Shown one piece after another: positions 61,504 to 64,000 of a stretch of 64,000 bases of DNA. Position 1 is the stretch's first letter, and each line of letters starts with the position of its first letter. Made by a program: the position numbers and the translations under genes. The DNA comes from Hyphomicrobiales bacterium (GTDB lineage: Bacteria > Pseudomonadota > Alphaproteobacteria > Rhizobiales > Methyloligellaceae): NCBI GenBank assembly GCA_028280515.1, contig JANQLP010000241.1, positions 1 to 64,000 of the forward strand, in the 5' to 3' direction. The notes under the pieces were generated by a model. That model saw only the letters and a list, made by a program, of their open reading frames with translations. It was not told the origin of the DNA and did not search any database.

Positions 61504-64000
61504 TTATGCCTTGGTGACCTTGCAGAGAGACACTTTCGTCTCCTGCATGTTGGTCACGGAGTCATATCCGTAGGTGAAGGCCGTGTTACAGGCCTCGCCG
61601 AGCACATATGGATCGGCGCCTTCCGGATACTTGCTCCTCAGGTCTCTGCCTTGGAAATGGCCACCATAGTGGAACGGCATGAACACAACGCCCCTGCCGA
61701 CACGTTCGGTTACCATGGCCATCACCTTGACCTTCGCCTTCTCGGCACCCTCGACCCACACCATCTGGCCATCCTTGATGCCCAGATCGTTTGCGTCTGC
61801 CGGATTGATTTCAACAAACATGTCTTGCTGAAGTTCCGCCAGCCACGGGTTGGAGCGAGTTTCGTCACCGCCGCCCTCATATTCGACGAGGCGCCCCGAC
61901 GTCATGATGAGCGGATAATCTTTCGTGAAATCCTGCTCCTGGATCGAGGCATAGCGGGTCGGAAGGCGATACATCTGCCGGTCGGAGTACGTGGCGTACT
62001 TGTCCAGCAGATCACGCCGGTTGGTGTACAACGGCTCGCGATGGAGCGGCACCGGATCCGGGAAGTTCCAGACCACGGTCCGTGCCTTTGCGTTGCCGAA
62101 AGGCGCACAACCATGCTTGATCGCGACGCGCTGGATACCGCCCGAGAGGTCGGTCTTCCAATTGGTCTTGTCGCCGGCGATCTTCTCAATGGTCGCTTTC
62201 TCTTCCGCCGTGAGGTCGCTGTCCCAGCCAAGCTTCTTGAGCATGGCCATGGTGAACTCCGGATGCCCATCCTTGATCTCGTTACCGACCGGATAGGACA
62301 CGCCTTCGTTCCCGCCTTCGGCAAGCAGATTGCCTCCGCCCCACTTGTCCGGTGCTTTGACACCGAAACGGGCGCGGAAGTTCAAGCCGCCTTCGGCGAC
62401 AGGCTTCGACGGATCGTACAGGTTTGGTGTGCCCGGGTGCTTCATCTCTGCAGTACCCCAGCACGGCCATGGCAGACCATAAAAGTCACCATCGGCAGGC
62501 CCACCGTTCGCGAGGAGGGTGGTCTTGTCGAAGGTATGCTGGTTGGCCATGTGCAATTTCAACCGGTCCGGAGACTGGCCGGTGTACCCGATCGTCCACA
62601 TGCCCTTGTTGAATTCAAGGGTCGTGTCCTCGACATTCGGCTCGTCATTCTCGACCTTGATGTTCTTGAACATCTCTTTCTCGAAGCCGAACTTCTTGGC
62701 GAGTTTGTAAATGATCGTCTGATCGGGCAGGCTTTCGAAGAGCGGATCAACCACCTTCTCACGCCATTGCAGCGAACGGTTTGACGCGGTCACCGACCCG
62801 TAGGTCTCGTATTGCGTCGTGGCCGGCAGCAGATACACACCGTCGGTGCGATCGTGCATGACGGCACTGACCGTCGGGAAGGGATCGATGACGACGAGAA
62901 GATCAAGCTTCTCGAACGCCTTCTTCATCTCGATACCACGCGTCTGTGAGTTCGGCGCATGTCCCCAGAACACCATGGCCCGGAGATTGTCCGGCTGGTC
63001 CATCTTGCTCTTGTCTTCGAGGACACCGTCGACCCAGCGCGATACCGGGATACCCTTCGACTGCATCAGTTTTTCAGATGCGAAACGGCCCTTGAGATAG
63101 TCATAGTCGACATCCCAAACGCGCGCCCAGTGCATCCACGAGCCCTTCTTCAGGCCGTAGTAGCCCGGAAGAGTGTGCGAAAGCACGCCGAAGTCGGTCG
63201 CACCCTGCACATTGTCGTGGCCGCGGAAGATATTGGCGCCACCACCCGTCCGGCCGATATTGCCAAGCGCCAGCTGCAGGATGCAGTAGGCACGGGTGTT
63301 GTTGTTGCCGTTCGTGTGCTGCGTGCCGCCCATGCACCAGACGATCGTACCTGGCTTATTGGTGGCAAGCGTGCGGGCCACACGGCGAAGCTGCGAACCT
63401 GGCGTTCCGGTCACCCGTTCGGTCTCTTCCGGCGTCCATTTCTTCACTTCGTCGCGGATGTACTCCATGCCCCAGACACGCTGGCGGATGTACTCCTTGT
63501 CTTCCCAGCCATTCTCGAAGATGTGCCAGAGAATGCCCCAGATAAGGGCGACATCCGTGCCCGGACGGAAGCGAACATACTCCGTCGCGTGCGCCGCGGT
63601 CCGCGTGAAGCGCGGATCGCACACAATCAGGGCCGCGTTGTTCTGCTCCTTCGCCTTCAGCAAGTGCATCACGGCGACGGGATGAGCTTCGGTCGGGTTG
63701 GAGCCGACGAGGATCATCGCCTTTGAGTTGTGGATGTCGTTGTAGGAGTTCGTCATCGCACCGTAGCCCCAGGTGTTGGCAACACCCGCGACCGTAGTCG
63801 AGTGACAGATCCGAGCCTGATGGTCTCCGTTGTTGGAGCCCCAGAAGGCATAGAACTTACGGAAAAGGTAAGCCTGTTCGTTCGAGTGTTTCGCCGAACC
63901 GAGCCAGTAGACCGAGTCGGGACCGGACTCCTTGCGGATGGCGAGCATCTTGTCGCCAACCTCGTTGATCGCCTGATCCCAGCTGATCTTCTTCCATTTT
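61504..64000 (-). CDS. fdhA: Formate dehydrogenase catalytic (alpha) subunit, Cys type, N-terminus outside window
   Basis: About 831 residues are visible; the frame is open at base 64000, so the signal peptide and N-terminal Fe-S motif are missing. Molybdopterin oxidoreductase of the FdnG/FdoG group: HQARICHSTTVAGVANTWGYG places Cys where E. coli has selenocysteine, followed by NSYNDIHNSKAMILVGSNPTEAHPV, MGGTQHTNGNNNTRAYCILQLALGNIG and a C-terminal molydopterin-binding domain. It oxidises formate to CO2 at a Mo/W bis-MGD centre, probably in the periplasm. Confidence 0.95.
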   Translation of the reverse strand, partial: KWKKISWDQAINEVGDKMLAIRKESGPDSVYWLGSAKHSNEQAYLFRKFYAFWGSNNGDHQARICHSTTVAGVANTWGYGAMTNSYNDIHNSKAMILVGSNPTEAHPVAVMHLLKAKEQNNAALIVCDPRFTRTAAHATEYVRFRPGTDVALIWGILWHIFENGWEDKEYIRQRVWGMEYIRDEVKKWTPEETERVTGTPGSQLRRVARTLATNKPGTIVWCMGGTQHTNGNNNTRAYCILQLALGNIGRTGGGANIFRGHDNVQGATDFGVLSHTLPGYYGLKKGSWMHWARVWDVDYDYLKGRFASEKLMQSKGIPVSRWVDGVLEDKSKMDQPDNLRAMVFWGHAPNSQTRGIEMKKAFEKLDLLVVIDPFPTVSAVMHDRTDGVYLLPATTQYETYGSVTASNRSLQWREKVVDPLFESLPDQTIIYKLAKKFGFEKEMFKNIKVENDEPNVEDTTLEFNKGMWTIGYTGQSPDRLKLHMANQHTFDKTTLLANGGPADGDFYGLPWPCWGTAEMKHPGTPNLYDPSKPVAEGGLNFRARFGVKAPDKWGGGNLLAEGGNEGVSYPVGNEIKDGHPEFTMAMLKKLGWDSDLTAEEKATIEKIAGDKTNWKTDLSGGIQRVAIKHGCAPFGNAKARTVVWNFPDPVPLHREPLYTNRRDLLDKYATYSDRQMYRLPTRYASIQEQDFTKDYPLIMTSGRLVEYEGGGDETRSNPWLAELQQDMFVEINPADANDLGIKDGQMVWVEGAEKAKVKVMAMVTERVGRGVVFMPFHYGGHFQGRDLRSKYPEGADPYVLGEACNTAFTYGYDSVTNMQETKVSLCKVTKA

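Noticed and set aside
61183-62784. 533-codon open frame opposite fdhB and fdhA
   Set aside because: Both sense genes are strongly conserved; the antisense frame shows no domain.
1-64000. CRISPR arrays, rRNA operons, insertion sequences, prophage genes, replication origin
   Set aside because: No regular spaced repeats, no rRNA-like stretches, no transposase, integrase, capsid or terminase genes, and no DnaA/ParAB cluster were seen.

Overview
The window reads as a high-GC chromosomal segment of an alphaproteobacterium, most likely of the Hyphomicrobiales (rhizobial) group. The markers are a GcrA cell-cycle regulator, class I lysyl-tRNA synthetase, a SAM-II riboswitch before a metZ-type gene, an argD-argF-hslO operon, DUF1194 and DUF849 proteins, FixK/FNR-type boxes and rhizobial-style palindromic intergenic repeats. 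Genus cannot be decided from sequence alone. I see no rRNA, prophage, insertion sequence or CRISPR array; one tRNA-Gly(CCC) is present.

Layout. 1-6.8 kb: partial secreted protein, flagellin, membrane TerB plus secreted vWA (DUF1194) pair, an inverted-repeat-bounded 282 bp element, UspA behind an FNR/FixK box, DUF805, pyrophosphatase, LysRS. 7-16 kb: TerB protein, beta-keto acid cleavage enzyme, AraC regulator divergent from an MFS carrier, eight-EF-hand secreted protein, second DUF1194 protein, small hydrolase divergent from a sterol desaturase family protein, solute-binding protein, REC-domain protein, thioesterase, tRNA-Gly. 16.8-19.1 kb: radical SAM protein with a Cys-rich tail, a 31-residue membrane protein behind a perfect FNR/FixK box, and a CD-NTase-like nucleotidyltransferase with a broken catalytic triad. 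19.2-25 kb: atypical SDR, asparaginase, dCTP deaminase, SAM-II controlled O-succinylhomoserine sulfhydrylase, TrkH. 25-36.4 kb: RND pump and its adaptor, ArgE-like deacylase with a hydroxyacid dehydrogenase, cyclopropane fatty acid synthase, argD-argF-hslO. 36.8-45.9 kb: GcrA, PPK2, an M20 hydrolase/aminotransferase/DUF427 run, TAXI-TRAP transporter, DUF971.

46-64 kb is dominated by a membrane-bound formate dehydrogenase locus. On the minus strand, fdhA (cut by the window end), a short FdhB, a small lipoprotein, cytochrome b FdhC, a WD40-cytochrome c fusion, a 42-residue peptide, an S1C/PDZ protease, a DUF6494-type protein, a degenerate biotin/lipoate ligase homologue and DUF6505/DUF6352-type proteins follow one another closely. 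Next to it lie a large four-cluster ferredoxin divergent from overlapping DUF3305-DUF3306-ankyrin genes, a secreted trypsin/TPR protein, a DUF3144-type protein and a secreted subtilase. I infer that these serve assembly, redox coupling or quality control of the periplasm-facing formate dehydrogenase; most of the accessory roles are unknown.

The most unusual points are the catalytically degenerate CD-NTase homologue beside a radical SAM enzyme, the two FNR/FixK promoters with identical geometry (one driving a 31-residue membrane protein), the formate dehydrogenase accessory set, a hairpin-terminator at the start of the argD transcript, and an SDR lacking its catalytic Ser and Tyr.
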